Shown: piece by piece, positions 6,830 through 13,327 of the stretch
Layout: the number at the start of each line of letters is the position of its first letter
How positions within the stretch are numbered: the first letter of the stretch is position 1
Assembly: GCA_016931365.1 (NCBI GenBank)
Contig: JAFGEY010000546.1
Coordinates: 1-13,327 of the forward strand
Length of the DNA stretch: 13,327 bases
Origin: Anaerolineae bacterium
Lineage (GTDB): Bacteria > Chloroflexota > Anaerolineae > JAFGEY01
Reading direction: 5' to 3'
Made by a program: the position numbers and the translations under genes
The notes under the pieces: model-generated
What the model was told of the DNA's origin: nothing
The model's input: the letters and a program-made list of their open reading frames with translations, nothing else
Databases searched by the model: none

Positions 6830-6853
6830 TACCCCCCCAGGGTGGGAGGGGTA
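6830..6853 (+). promoter_or_regulatory. CsoR-type copper operator
   Basis: TACCCC (6830-6835) and GGGGTA (6848-6853) are inverted around a C- and G-rich 12-base centre, preceded by TATA. This matches the known form of CsoR sites, a C-tract and G-tract pseudopalindrome ending in TAC/GTA. It starts 7 bases after the -10 box, so apo-CsoR would block its own operon. Cu(I)-bound CsoR would release it. Confidence 0.75.
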
Positions 6854-6891
6854 GTCGGGTTTAGCCAAGCCTGCAAGAAGGGGGAAAAAAG

Positions 6892-7191
6892 ATGCACGAA
6901 CACGATCGCTCCATGTCCGGGGCGCACCACGAGGATGCGCTCAAACGACTCAAGACCACCGAGGGCCACTTGCGAGGCATCCAACGAATGCTGGAACAAG
7001 ATGCGTATTGCATCGACATCATTCGCCAGATCCAGGCCGTGCAGGCGGCCTTGAATAAAATCAGCGTCCAAATCCTTCAAGAGCATCTCAATTCGTGCGT
7101 CATCACGGCTGTGCAGGGCCAAGACCAACAAGAGCGCGAGCGCGTGCTCAAGGAAATCGCCGATGTGTTCGAAGCGGCGACGAAGGTATAG
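6892..7191 (+). CDS. csoR: Copper-sensing repressor, CsoR family
   Basis: The 99-residue, all-helical protein belongs to the DUF156 (CsoR/RcnR/FrmR) family. It carries the Cu(I)-binding Cys-His-Cys set: Cys40 in AYCIDI, His65 and Cys69 in EHLNSCV. Tyr39 before the first cysteine is also typical of copper sensors. The DNA-contact region RLKTTEGHLRGIQRML is at 19-34. The His-rich N-terminus (MHEHDRSMSGAHHED) could bind metal but is common in relatives. Apo-CsoR oligomers bind the operator and Cu(I) releases them. The ATG at 6892 has AAGGGGG at 6878-6884. The gene is first in an operon with copZ and copA, and its promoter carries a matching operator, so autoregulation by copper is the natural reading. 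RcnR and FrmR relatives differ in their ligand sets, which makes nickel or formaldehyde sensing less likely. Confidence 0.93.
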   Translation: MHEHDRSMSGAHHEDALKRLKTTEGHLRGIQRMLEQDAYCIDIIRQIQAVQAALNKISVQILQEHLNSCVITAVQGQDQQERERVLKEIADVFEAATKV

Positions 7192-7210
7192 TAGACAAGT
7201 AAAAAGTAGG

Positions 7211-7258
7211 GAGTAAAGAAGAGTAAAGCGACATCCAACAGCGTTCAAAAACTTGAAC
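7211..7258 (+). repeat. Short direct repeats and a small dyad between csoR and copZ
   Basis: GAGTAAAG occurs at 7211-7218 and 7221-7228 with a 10-base period, preceded by related AGTAAA and AGTA units from about 7198. Farther on, GTTCAA (7243-7248) and TTGAAC (7253-7258) form a dyad with a 4-base loop, 15 bases before the copZ ribosome-binding site. A weak mRNA hairpin or a processing site is possible. No coding potential is visible in this 96-base gap. Confidence 0.35.
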
Positions 7259-7287
7259 TTGCAATTATCTTTAAGGAGACAAAAACA

Positions 7288-7494
7288 ATGACAACGGTAA
7301 TGTATACCATTCCCAATATTTCGTGCAAGCACTGTGTGCACACGATCAAGATGGAGGTCGGCGAACTGGCCGGCGTGCAGTCCGTCGAAGCTGATCCGCA
7401 GACCAAGCAGGCCACCATCACATTTGAAGCTCCGGCCACCGAGGAGCAGATCAAGGCCCTGCTGGTGGAAATCAATTACCCGCCGGCAGTATAA
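7288..7494 (+). CDS. copZ: Copper chaperone, heavy-metal-associated domain protein CopZ
   Basis: This 68-residue protein is a single HMA (ferredoxin-like) domain. Its Cu(I)-binding loop reads NISCKHC with Cys13 and Cys16. The family's usual GMTC or GMSC is altered to NISC, so the conserved Met before the first cysteine is replaced by Ile. The rest is typical, including TIKMEVGELAGVQSVEAD and the end VEINYPP. CopZ-type chaperones bind Cu(I) in the cytoplasm and pass it to the N-terminal domain and entry site of CopA. They can also deliver copper to CsoR. The ATG at 7288 has an excellent TAAGGAG ribosome-binding site (7272-7278). It lies 96 bases after csoR and 40 bases before copA on the same strand, which suggests one transcript and higher translation of this small protein than of copA. 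Confidence 0.92.
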   Translation: MTTVMYTIPNISCKHCVHTIKMEVGELAGVQSVEADPQTKQATITFEAPATEEQIKALLVEINYPPAV

Positions 7495-7502
7495 TCTTGC
7501 CG

Positions 7503-7524
7503 CGTACTTGGCATACGCAGTACG
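7503..7524 (+). promoter_or_regulatory. Small stem-loop touching the copA ribosome-binding site
   Basis: CGTACT (7503-7508) and AGTACG (7519-7524) are complementary around a 10-base loop. The right arm overlaps the first bases of CGGAG (7523-7527), the ribosome-binding site of copA. The hairpin could lower copA translation relative to copZ. The stem is only 6 bases, so the effect may be slight. Confidence 0.35.
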
Positions 7525-7534
7525 GAGTTGAATC

Positions 7535-9970
7535 ATGTCCGGAACCAAACAGCTAACCCTACCCATCACTGGCATGACGTGCGCCAACTGTGTGGCGACC
7601 GTGGAGCGCAGCTTGAAAAAGGTCAATGGCGTGACCGGTGCTGTAGTCAACCTCTCGTCGGAGCGGGCTACGGTGGAGTTTGACCCGACGCTGGTTATCC
7701 TGCCCGACCTGATCGGGCGAGTGGAGCGCGCAGGCTACGGCATCGCTGCCGGCGAAGCCGATCTCGTGATCCGCCGGATGAGCGATGCAAGCGACGCGCA
7801 GCGGCTAGAGAAAGCACTCGGCAAACTCGAAGGTGTGCTGGAGGCCCAGGTCAATTTCGTGGCCGAGCGGGCGCGCGTGCGCTACGTCCCCACCCTGGTC
7901 AGCCAGGCGGACCTCCGTCGCGCAACGGCCGCCGCCGGATTCGAAGCGGTGGAGACCGGCGGCGATACCGAAGACGCCGAGGCTCGCGCCCGCGAGGCCG
8001 AAATCGCGCAGCAGCGACACTTGCTCATCGTCGGCCTGATCTTTACCATCCCATTATTTCTGCTTTCGATGAGCGGCGACCTCGGCCTGTTGCCGATGGA
8101 ATGGGCACACGCGCCCTGGCCCAAATGGCTCATGCTGGCACTGGCGACGCCGGTGCAATTCTACGTAGGCCGGCAATACTATGTGGGTGCTTACAAAGCC
8201 TTGCGCAACGGCGCGGCAAACATGGACGTGCTCGTGGCGCTCGGCAGCTCCGCCGCCTACCTGTACTCACTGCCGGTGACATTGGGGCTGATCGGCGGAC
8301 ACGTCTATTTTGAGACCGCCGCCGTCATCATTACCCTGATCAAACTCGGCAAGTTCCTCGAAGCGCGCGCCAAAGGTCGCACCAGCGAAGCGATCAAAAA
8401 GCTGATGGGCTTGCGCTCCAAGACCGCCCGCGTCATCCGCGACGGGCAGGAGCAGGAAGTGCCGGTGGACGACGTGCGCGTGGGCGACCTGGTCATCGTG
8501 CGTCCCGGTGAAAAAATCCCGGTGGACGGCGTGGTGGTCGAGGGTCGCTCGGCCGCGGACGAATCCATGCTCACCGGCGAATCGCTGCCGGTGGAAAAGA
8601 GGCCGGGCAGCGCGGTCATCGGCGCGACGCTCAACAAGCTCGGCCTGCTCAAATTCGAGGCGACGAAAGTGGGCCGGGAGACTGCGCTGGCGCAGATCAT
8701 CCGCCTGGTGGAAGAAGCGCAGGGCAGCAAAGCCCCTATCCAGCAATTGGCCGACCGAATTTCGGCGGTCTTTGTCCCGGTAGTGATTGCGATCGCGCTG
8801 TTGACCGCGCTGGTGTGGTACTTGTTCGTGCCGCAGCCCTTCAACGCCGATGTGAGCCTGTTCACCCGCTCCCTGATTCACATGGTAGCGGTGCTGGTTA
8901 TCGCCTGTCCCTGCGCGATGGGCCTGGCGACGCCGACCGCCGTGATGGTAGGAACAGGCAAAGGCGCAGAGTTGGGCATTCTGCTCAAATCCGGCGAGGA
9001 CCTGGAGCGCGCCGGCCGCCTCACGACTGTTGTCCTGGATAAGACCGGCACGATCACCAAAGGCCAGCCAGCCGTGACGGACATTGTCACGCATCGCGCA
9101 TCACGTTTCACGGATGACGAACTCTTGCGCCTGGCCGCCTCCGTTGAAAAGGGCAGCGAGCATCCGTTGGGGGAGGCGTTGGTGGCAGAAGCGGGGAATC
9201 GCGGGCTGACGCTTTCCGCGCCGGAGGGCTTCCAGGCGGAAGCCGGGCACGGCGTCGCGGCGCAGATGGATGGACACGCAGTGCTCGTCGGCAGCTTGCG
9301 GATGATGACGGCACGCGGCCTGCCGTTGGACGGATTGGACGCCGAGGTGGCCCGTCTGCAAAGCGAGGGCAAGACGGCGATGCTTGTTGCCATAGACAAC
9401 GCGGTAGCCGGCGTCATCGCCGTAGCCGACACGGTGAAGGACAACTCGGCGGCGGCGATTGCGGCGCTGCACGCGCTCGGTTTGCGCGTGGCCATGCTCA
9501 CCGGCGACAACCGGCAGACGGCGGAGGCTATCGCCAGGCAGGTCGGCGTGGATCGCGTGCTGGCAGAGGTGCTCCCCGGCGACAAAGCCGCCGAGGTGAA
9601 AAAGCTGCAATCTGCCGGCAAAGTGGTGGCGATGGTAGGCGACGGCATCAACGACGCGCCTGCGTTGGCCCAGGCCGACGTGGGCATCGCTATCGGCACC
9701 GGCACGGATGTGGCAATGGCGTCCGCGCCCATCGTGCTCATCAGCGGCGACCTGCAGGGCGTCGCGCGGGCCATCGCGCTCTCACGGCGCACCTTGCGCA
9801 CGATCAAGCAAAACCTGTTCTGGGCGTTCTTTTACAATGTGGTACTGATCCCGGCCGCGGCGATGGGGCTGCTCAACCCGATGCTCGCCGCCGGCGCAAT
9901 GGCCTTCAGCAGCGTGTTCGTGGTGACGAACAGCCTGCGCCTGCGCAGCTATCGGATCGTCGGCGTCTGA
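7535..9970 (+). CDS. copA: Cu(I)-exporting P1B-type ATPase
   Basis: The 811-residue membrane pump uses ATP to move Cu(I) out of the cytoplasm. HMA1 (7-70) has GMTCANC with Cys16 and Cys19. A second HMA-like fold (77-140) has lost both cysteines: its loop reads RMSDASD, with Asp84 and Asp87 in their places. Further motifs in order are actuator TGES (347-350), the membrane metal site CPC (458-460), phosphorylation loop DKTGT with Asp502, HP (543-544), TGDN (656-659) and GDGINDAP (702-709). The last helices hold FFYNVV (Tyr767, Asn768) and MAFSS (Met789, Ser793). CPC with YN and MxxSS is the signature of Cu(I)/Ag(I) pumps. The ATG at 7535 has CGGAG at 7523-7527. It is the third gene of the CsoR-controlled operon. 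The last 22 bases overlap an antisense gene remnant. No clear terminator follows. Confidence 0.97.
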   Translation: MSGTKQLTLPITGMTCANCVATVERSLKKVNGVTGAVVNLSSERATVEFDPTLVILPDLIGRVERAGYGIAAGEADLVIRRMSDASDAQRLEKALGKLEGVLEAQVNFVAERARVRYVPTLVSQADLRRATAAAGFEAVETGGDTEDAEARAREAEIAQQRHLLIVGLIFTIPLFLLSMSGDLGLLPMEWAHAPWPKWLMLALATPVQFYVGRQYYVGAYKALRNGAANMDVLVALGSSAAYLYSLPVTLGLIGGHVYFETAAVIITLIKLGKFLEARAKGRTSEAIKKLMGLRSKTARVIRDGQEQEVPVDDVRVGDLVIVRPGEKIPVDGVVVEGRSAADESMLTGESLPVEKRPGSAVIGATLNKLGLLKFEATKVGRETALAQIIRLVEEAQGSKAPIQQLADRISAVFVPVVIAIALLTALVWYLFVPQPFNADVSLFTRSLIHMVAVLVIACPCAMGLATPTAVMVGTGKGAELGILLKSGEDLERAGRLTTVVLDKTGTITKGQPAVTDIVTHRASRFTDDELLRLAASVEKGSEHPLGEALVAEAGNRGLTLSAPEGFQAEAGHGVAAQMDGHAVLVGSLRMMTARGLPLDGLDAEVARLQSEGKTAMLVAIDNAVAGVIAVADTVKDNSAAAIAALHALGLRVAMLTGDNRQTAEAIARQVGVDRVLAEVLPGDKAAEVKKLQSAGKVVAMVGDGINDAPALAQADVGIAIGTGTDVAMASAPIVLISGDLQGVARAIALSRRTLRTIKQNLFWAFFYNVVLIPAAAMGLLNPMLAAGAMAFSSVFVVTNSLRLRSYRIVGV

Positions 9971-10257
9971 GCCGCAGCAGAACTGAGCGAACGGGTCAAG
10001 CTGGCGAACGACACCGGCGACCCGACCAAGTTCAACCCGCTCTCAATCGCGATCAGTCCCAAGATCAAGACAACGACCGCTGTTACCTGCATAAACCGCT
10101 TCTCCCACCCGGCGCCCAGGCGGGCAGCGAGGTAAGCCAGGGCAAAAAAGACCGGACTGGCGCCCAGCGTAAACGAGGCCATCAGTGCTGCGCCCATCAA
10201 CGGGTTGCCTGTGCCGGCGGCCAGAGCCATCATCGCCTGTGTCACTCCGCAAAGCAT
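9949..10257 (-). pseudogene. C-terminal remnant of a TauE/SafE (DsbD_2-like) membrane transporter
   Basis: An uninterrupted minus-strand frame from an ATG at 10257 to a TAG at 9949 encodes about 102 residues with three hydrophobic segments. It begins MLCGVTQAMMALAAGTG, then has SFTLGASPVFFALAYLAARLG and VVVLILGLIAIESGLNLVGSP. In my recollection of the sulfite exporter TauE/SafE (UreH/DsbD_2-like) family, CGVTQAMM lies in the C-terminal half, normally preceded by Pro. The first half of the protein is therefore missing. The frame continues upstream to 10440 but turns into unrelated sequence carrying the promoter and 5' end of the LuxR gene. Members are sometimes fused to HMA domains and linked to metal handling, which fits the copper operon next door. 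No ribosome-binding site is evident. It is most likely a decayed gene, though a short expressed membrane protein cannot be excluded. Confidence 0.6.
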
Positions 10258-10321
10258 CTGCTCGCCTACGCTATGCGCTCCGTCTATCCAAAAACAAACA
10301 GCCCACTCTACTTTCCACCAT

Positions 10322-10350
10322 TTGTCACCGTGCCCAAACCGTGCTAAGAT
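10322..10350 (+). promoter_or_regulatory. Promoter of the LuxR-family gene, apparently leaderless
   Basis: TTGTCA (10322-10327) is one base off the consensus -35. After 17 bases comes TAAGAT (10345-10350), with TGC just before it as an extended -10. Only six bases separate the -10 from the ATG at 10357, so transcription should start at or next to the A of the start codon. No ribosome-binding site precedes this ATG. Confidence 0.6.
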
Positions 10351-10356
10351 CGCCTT

Positions 10357-13107
10357 ATGACTACACCGCTTCTGTCCACCAAACTCTATGTTCCTGCGCC
10401 CCGCTCCGGCTCGATCTCGCGCCCGCGCCTGACCGCGCACCTGGACGCCAGTTGCAAGCTGACCCTCGTCTCCGCCCCGGCCGGCTTTGGCAAGACGACG
10501 TTAGTGGCCGAGTGGATAACAGATCGCCGCTGGCAAGCAGCAAGTGACGGGGCAACCGGCCAGAATGCGCCATTGGCAATTCGCAATTCGCTCGCTTGCT
10601 GGCTCTCCCTCGATACTACCGACAACGAGCCATCTCACTTTTGGACATACCTGATCGCCGCCCTGCAAACCGCCGTGCCCCAAGTCGGCAAAACCCCGCG
10701 TGCGATGCTGCAAACACCCCAACCACCGCCCATCGAGATGGTCTTGACCGACCTGATCAACGAGATTGCCGCGCTGGCTGTTCCTTTGATCCTCGTACTG
10801 GACGATTATCACCTGATCGAATCGTCTGCCATCCACGAGGAGATGACCTTTCTGCTCGATCACCTGCCGCCGCAACTGCGCCTGGTCATCCTCACCCGCG
10901 CCGACCCGCCGCTGCCGCTCGCCCGGATGCGCGTGCGGGGGCAGCTCACCGAACTGCGCGCCGATGATCTGCGCTTTATGCCCGACGAAGCGGCCGCTTT
11001 TTTGAACGATGCGATGGGCCTGACGCTGACTGTTGCCAACATCGCCGCTCTGGACGCGCGCATCGAGGGCTGGATCGCCGGGCTGCAAATGGCCGCGCTC
11101 TCCATGCAGGGTCTTGACGAATCAGGCATCGCATACCTGATCGCCGGCTTTTCAGGCCGCTATCACTTTATCCTCGACTATTTGACCGACGAGGTCCTGC
11201 AACGCCAGCCGCCGCCGGTACAGCGCTTCTTGCTGACCACGTCTATCTTGGAAAGCATGTGCGGTGACTTGTGCGACGCGCTGGAGGATGGCGCGCATCA
11301 CAGTCAGATGCTCCTGGCACAACTGCACCACGCCAATCTGTTCCTGATGCCCTTGGACGCCGAACATATCTGGTATCGCTACCACCGCCTTTTCAGCGAC
11401 CTGCTACGCGCACGACTCAGGGAATCCCGGCCCGACGCTATCCTCGAACTCCATCGCCGTGCCGCCACCTGGTATGACCGCCACGGCCTGGCTTCTGAGG
11501 CCATCCATCACGCACTGGCGGCAAAAGCATACGGCTGGGCCGCCGATATGTTGGAGCGCACGCTCCAAAATCCCGATGCGTTGGCCGCGATAACCACTGC
11601 ACACCTGCAAGGTTGGCTGGACAGCTTGCCGGATGAGGTCTTGCAGTCCCGGCCCCGACTGCAACTCACTGCGGCACGCGTGTTTTATGTCACCGGAAGG
11701 GCCAAGGCCGCCGAGCGTTTGCTGCAAACGCTCGAACGCGCTCTCCAAGACCGCTCTCCCGATGCGGAGACCACAAACTTGGTTGGTTTGCTCACGGTGG
11801 ATCGCGCATCGTATGCCGCTATGCAGGGATATGTGCATCGGGCCATTGAACTCGCCAGGCAGGCCCTCGCCCATTTGCCGGAAGATAGCCTGACCATACG
11901 GATGCGCGCAGCCTCTGTGTTGGGTTTGGCCTATTTCCGCGCCGGAAACGTCGCCGCCGCCGGCCCGGCTTTTTCGCAGGCCATCGCTGCTGCACAAGCG
12001 GCCGGCATCGCCTTCGCTGCCGCGCTATTTGCTTGTAACCTGGCCGATGTCCAGATCGTCCAAGGGCAACTGCGGCAAGCGATGCGCACCTGCCAGCAGG
12101 CGATGGATATGGGGACGGCAGATGGCAGAACCGCCGCGATTGTGGGCTATGTCGAGTTGGCAATGGCCAAGATTCTGTATGAACGAAACGATCTGCAAAG
12201 CGCGGCGCAGCACGCGACCGAGGGATTGGCACATCTGGAACAGGCTGGCACGCCGGACAGCTTTGGAACTGGACATGCTTTGCTGGCCCGCATTCAACAG
12301 GCTCAAGGGTGCGAGGCACAGGCGCTGGTGGCCATCCAGAAAGCACAGCAGATTGCCCGGCAGTGCAACGTTCCCCGGCTGGTCCACCTGATGTCTGCTT
12401 ATCAGGCTCGAATGTGGCTGGCGCAAGGTCAACGCGCGCTGGCCGCGTGCTGGGCGCAGGACTATCAGCAACTCGACGCGACCGAATATCTGCGCGAGTT
12501 TGAAGATTTGACGCTGGTGCGCGTGTTCCTGGCCGAGGGGCGGCTCACGGAGGCGCTCGCCTGGCTGGACCGTCTGCAAGCGCCGGCTGAGGAGGCCGGT
12601 CGGATGAGCGTCGTGCTGGAAACGTTGCTTCTGCAGGCTGTGACGTTTCAAGCGCAAGGGAATCTCAATGCGGCGCTCGCGGCGCTGCATCGGGCGCTTG
12701 CCCTGGCCGCGCCCGAAGGGCACGTGCGCCTGTTTGCGGACGAAGGCCAGACTGCCGTTCGCCTGTTGTCACAGATCAACCCCGCCAACGCTAAAGCACC
12801 CCTTGTAGAATACAGCCGACGACTGCTGTTGGCATTGGGTCACCCAGCGGACGGAATACATCCGTTTGAAGAAATCTGCTCCCTTTATCCCCGCGCCCCA
12901 CAGTCGCTCATCGAGCCGCTGAGTGACCGCGAGTTGCAGGTCCTCCACTTGCTCGCCGAAGGTTTGACCAATGCCGAGATCGCCCAACGGCTCTATATTT
13001 CACTGCCCACCGTTAAATCTCATGCTCGCAGCATCTATGGCAAACTCGGCGTCCACAATCGCCGGCAAGCCGTCATCCAGGCGCGTGCAACCGGCCTCAT
13101 CCTTTGA
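10357..13107 (+). CDS. MalT-like LuxR family transcriptional regulator (LAL/STAND type)
   Basis: The 916-residue protein has three parts. The N-terminal STAND ATPase has Walker A APAGFGKTT (40-48, Lys46), Walker B LILVLDDYH (144-152) and LTRADPP (179-185). The stretch RMRVRGQLTELRADDLRF (190-207) is typical of this family. A middle region of about 400-830 is built from TPR-like helical pairs (for example RAIELARQALAHLPED) and probably binds a ligand or partner. Residues 853-916 are a LuxR helix-turn-helix (LSDRELQVLHLLAEGLTNAEIAQRL and TVKSHARSIYGKL). Relatives such as MalT bind an inducer and ATP, oligomerise and activate transcription. The inducer and targets here are unknown. A 21-residue insertion (60-80) interrupts the ATPase before CWLSLD. 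The ATG at 10357 is chosen because it opens the family's usual LLSTKLYVPAPR start and sits at the expected transcription start. Length is normal for the family. Confidence 0.93.
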   Translation: MTTPLLSTKLYVPAPRSGSISRPRLTAHLDASCKLTLVSAPAGFGKTTLVAEWITDRRWQAASDGATGQNAPLAIRNSLACWLSLDTTDNEPSHFWTYLIAALQTAVPQVGKTPRAMLQTPQPPPIEMVLTDLINEIAALAVPLILVLDDYHLIESSAIHEEMTFLLDHLPPQLRLVILTRADPPLPLARMRVRGQLTELRADDLRFMPDEAAAFLNDAMGLTLTVANIAALDARIEGWIAGLQMAALSMQGLDESGIAYLIAGFSGRYHFILDYLTDEVLQRQPPPVQRFLLTTSILESMCGDLCDALEDGAHHSQMLLAQLHHANLFLMPLDAEHIWYRYHRLFSDLLRARLRESRPDAILELHRRAATWYDRHGLASEAIHHALAAKAYGWAADMLERTLQNPDALAAITTAHLQGWLDSLPDEVLQSRPRLQLTAARVFYVTGRAKAAERLLQTLERALQDRSPDAETTNLVGLLTVDRASYAAMQGYVHRAIELARQALAHLPEDSLTIRMRAASVLGLAYFRAGNVAAAGPAFSQAIAAAQAAGIAFAAALFACNLADVQIVQGQLRQAMRTCQQAMDMGTADGRTAAIVGYVELAMAKILYERNDLQSAAQHATEGLAHLEQAGTPDSFGTGHALLARIQQAQGCEAQALVAIQKAQQIARQCNVPRLVHLMSAYQARMWLAQGQRALAACWAQDYQQLDATEYLREFEDLTLVRVFLAEGRLTEALAWLDRLQAPAEEAGRMSVVLETLLLQAVTFQAQGNLNAALAALHRALALAAPEGHVRLFADEGQTAVRLLSQINPANAKAPLVEYSRRLLLALGHPADGIHPFEEICSLYPRAPQSLIEPLSDRELQVLHLLAEGLTNAEIAQRLYISLPTVKSHARSIYGKLGVHNRRQAVIQARATGLIL
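10534..10596 (+). repeat. In-frame insertion in the regulator gene containing a tandem heptamer
   Basis: Between Trp59 and Cys81 the regulator carries 63 extra bases compared with the usual family pattern, in which the basic helix end runs straight into (A/C)WLSLD. The insertion includes GCAATTC twice in tandem (10576-10589), followed by G. Its translation (APLAIRNSLA at the end) is low in conservation and probably forms a surface loop. It may derive from a short dispersed repeat that entered the gene in frame. Confidence 0.4.
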
Positions 13108-13327
13108 CGCGCAAGAATCATCCCTTTTTTCATCCCTACGGATGATGCGGCTCATCCCATCTATCTGGTATGCTATTCTTGAAACCAAAACAGTTCACGA
13201 GGTGAACAGAATGGCAGAACCAGGCGCATACCAGATTCGTGTGTTTTTGATATACTAAACCAGACCCACCCTGGCAAAAAGTGATCATTGAAAACGAGCC
13301 CACCTGTAAAACCTCTGCTATCATGAA
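13108..13327. other. Non-coding tail with a 15-bp dyad
   Basis: No convincing gene is seen in these 220 bases. GTTCAC (13193-13198) and GTGAAC (13202-13207) form a dyad around GAG. It overlaps AGGTG (13200-13204), which stands 6 bases before an ATG at 13211, but that frame codes only 15 residues. ATCATCC (13117-13123) can pair with GGATGAT (13140-13146), without a following T tract. A TATCAT with a preceding TGC (13316-13324) at the very end could be the -10 of a gene beyond the window. Confidence 0.4.

Noticed and set aside
6820..7650. A 276-codon minus-strand frame across csoR, copZ and the start of copA
   Set aside because: It is antisense to three well-supported genes and would cross the csoR promoter and operator.
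8267..9807. Long minus-strand open frames opposite copA (275 and 309 codons)
   Set aside because: The plus strand encodes an unmistakable CopA with all its motifs. The opposite frames give low-complexity products without recognisable domains, as expected in GC-rich DNA.
9992..10024. CGGGTC/GACCCG stem as the copA terminator
   Set aside because: The loop is 21 bases, no T tract follows, and the bases belong to the antisense coding remnant.
12025..12723. A 232-codon minus-strand frame inside the LuxR gene
   Set aside because: It lies opposite the TPR-like region of a well-supported regulator and has no recognisable domain.
13117..13146. ATCATCC/GGATGAT stem as the LuxR gene terminator
   Set aside because: The T run is inside the loop rather than after the stem, and an internal CATCC competes for the same partner.

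Overview
The window reads as chromosomal DNA from a moderately high-GC, environmental bacterium, most likely a member of Chloroflexota (Anaerolineae or Caldilineae type). This is an inference from the gene set: a large MalT-like LuxR regulator, a membrane-anchored STAND/NACHT-like NTPase with HEAT repeats, a tandem ACT protein, and a csoR-copZ-copA cluster. No rRNA, tRNA, CRISPR array, transposase or phage structural gene is visible.

Layout. (1) 1-960, plus strand: two small genes, a tandem ACT-like protein (91-504) and a VOC/glyoxalase-fold protein (542-958). They look less GC-rich than the rest. A stem-loop at 973-995 separates them from the convergent genes. (2) 998-2778, minus strand: a two-gene ABC-2 exporter, with ATPase then permease and a 4-base ATGA overlap. 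(3) 2779-2878: a compact spacer with two inverted repeats. (4) 2879-3733, minus strand: an unusual fusion of an N-terminal ribbon-helix-helix-like segment, a LysM domain, a PTPVQ linker and a zinc amidase, with no signal peptide. (5) 3923-6655 (ORF open to 6697), minus strand: a one-pass membrane STAND-like NTPase with C-terminal HEAT repeats and an altered Walker A motif (Arg for Lys). (6) 6698-6891: a divergent control region holding the STAND gene promoter, a 12-bp perfect palindrome, a near-consensus csoR promoter and a CsoR-type operator. (7) 6892-9970, plus strand: csoR, copZ, copA, a copper-sensing and copper-efflux operon. (8) 9949-10257, minus strand: the C-terminal remnant of a TauE/SafE (DsbD_2-like) membrane protein, truncated near its conserved Cys-Gly. 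(9) 10357-13107, plus strand: a 916-residue MalT-like LuxR regulator whose promoter lies so close to the ATG that the mRNA should be leaderless. (10) 13108-13327: a non-coding tail with one dyad.

How the genes work together. Copper binding to CsoR should release the operator at 6830-6853 and switch on copZ and copA. CopZ carries Cu(I) in the cytoplasm and CopA exports it. The ABC exporter, the amidase fusion and the STAND NTPase share a strand but have separate spacers, so I see no proof that they form one system. No complete new multi-gene system could be established. The best candidates for novelty are the RHH-LysM-amidase fusion, the STAND protein with its altered nucleotide site, and the Asp-for-Cys second metal-binding domain of CopA.
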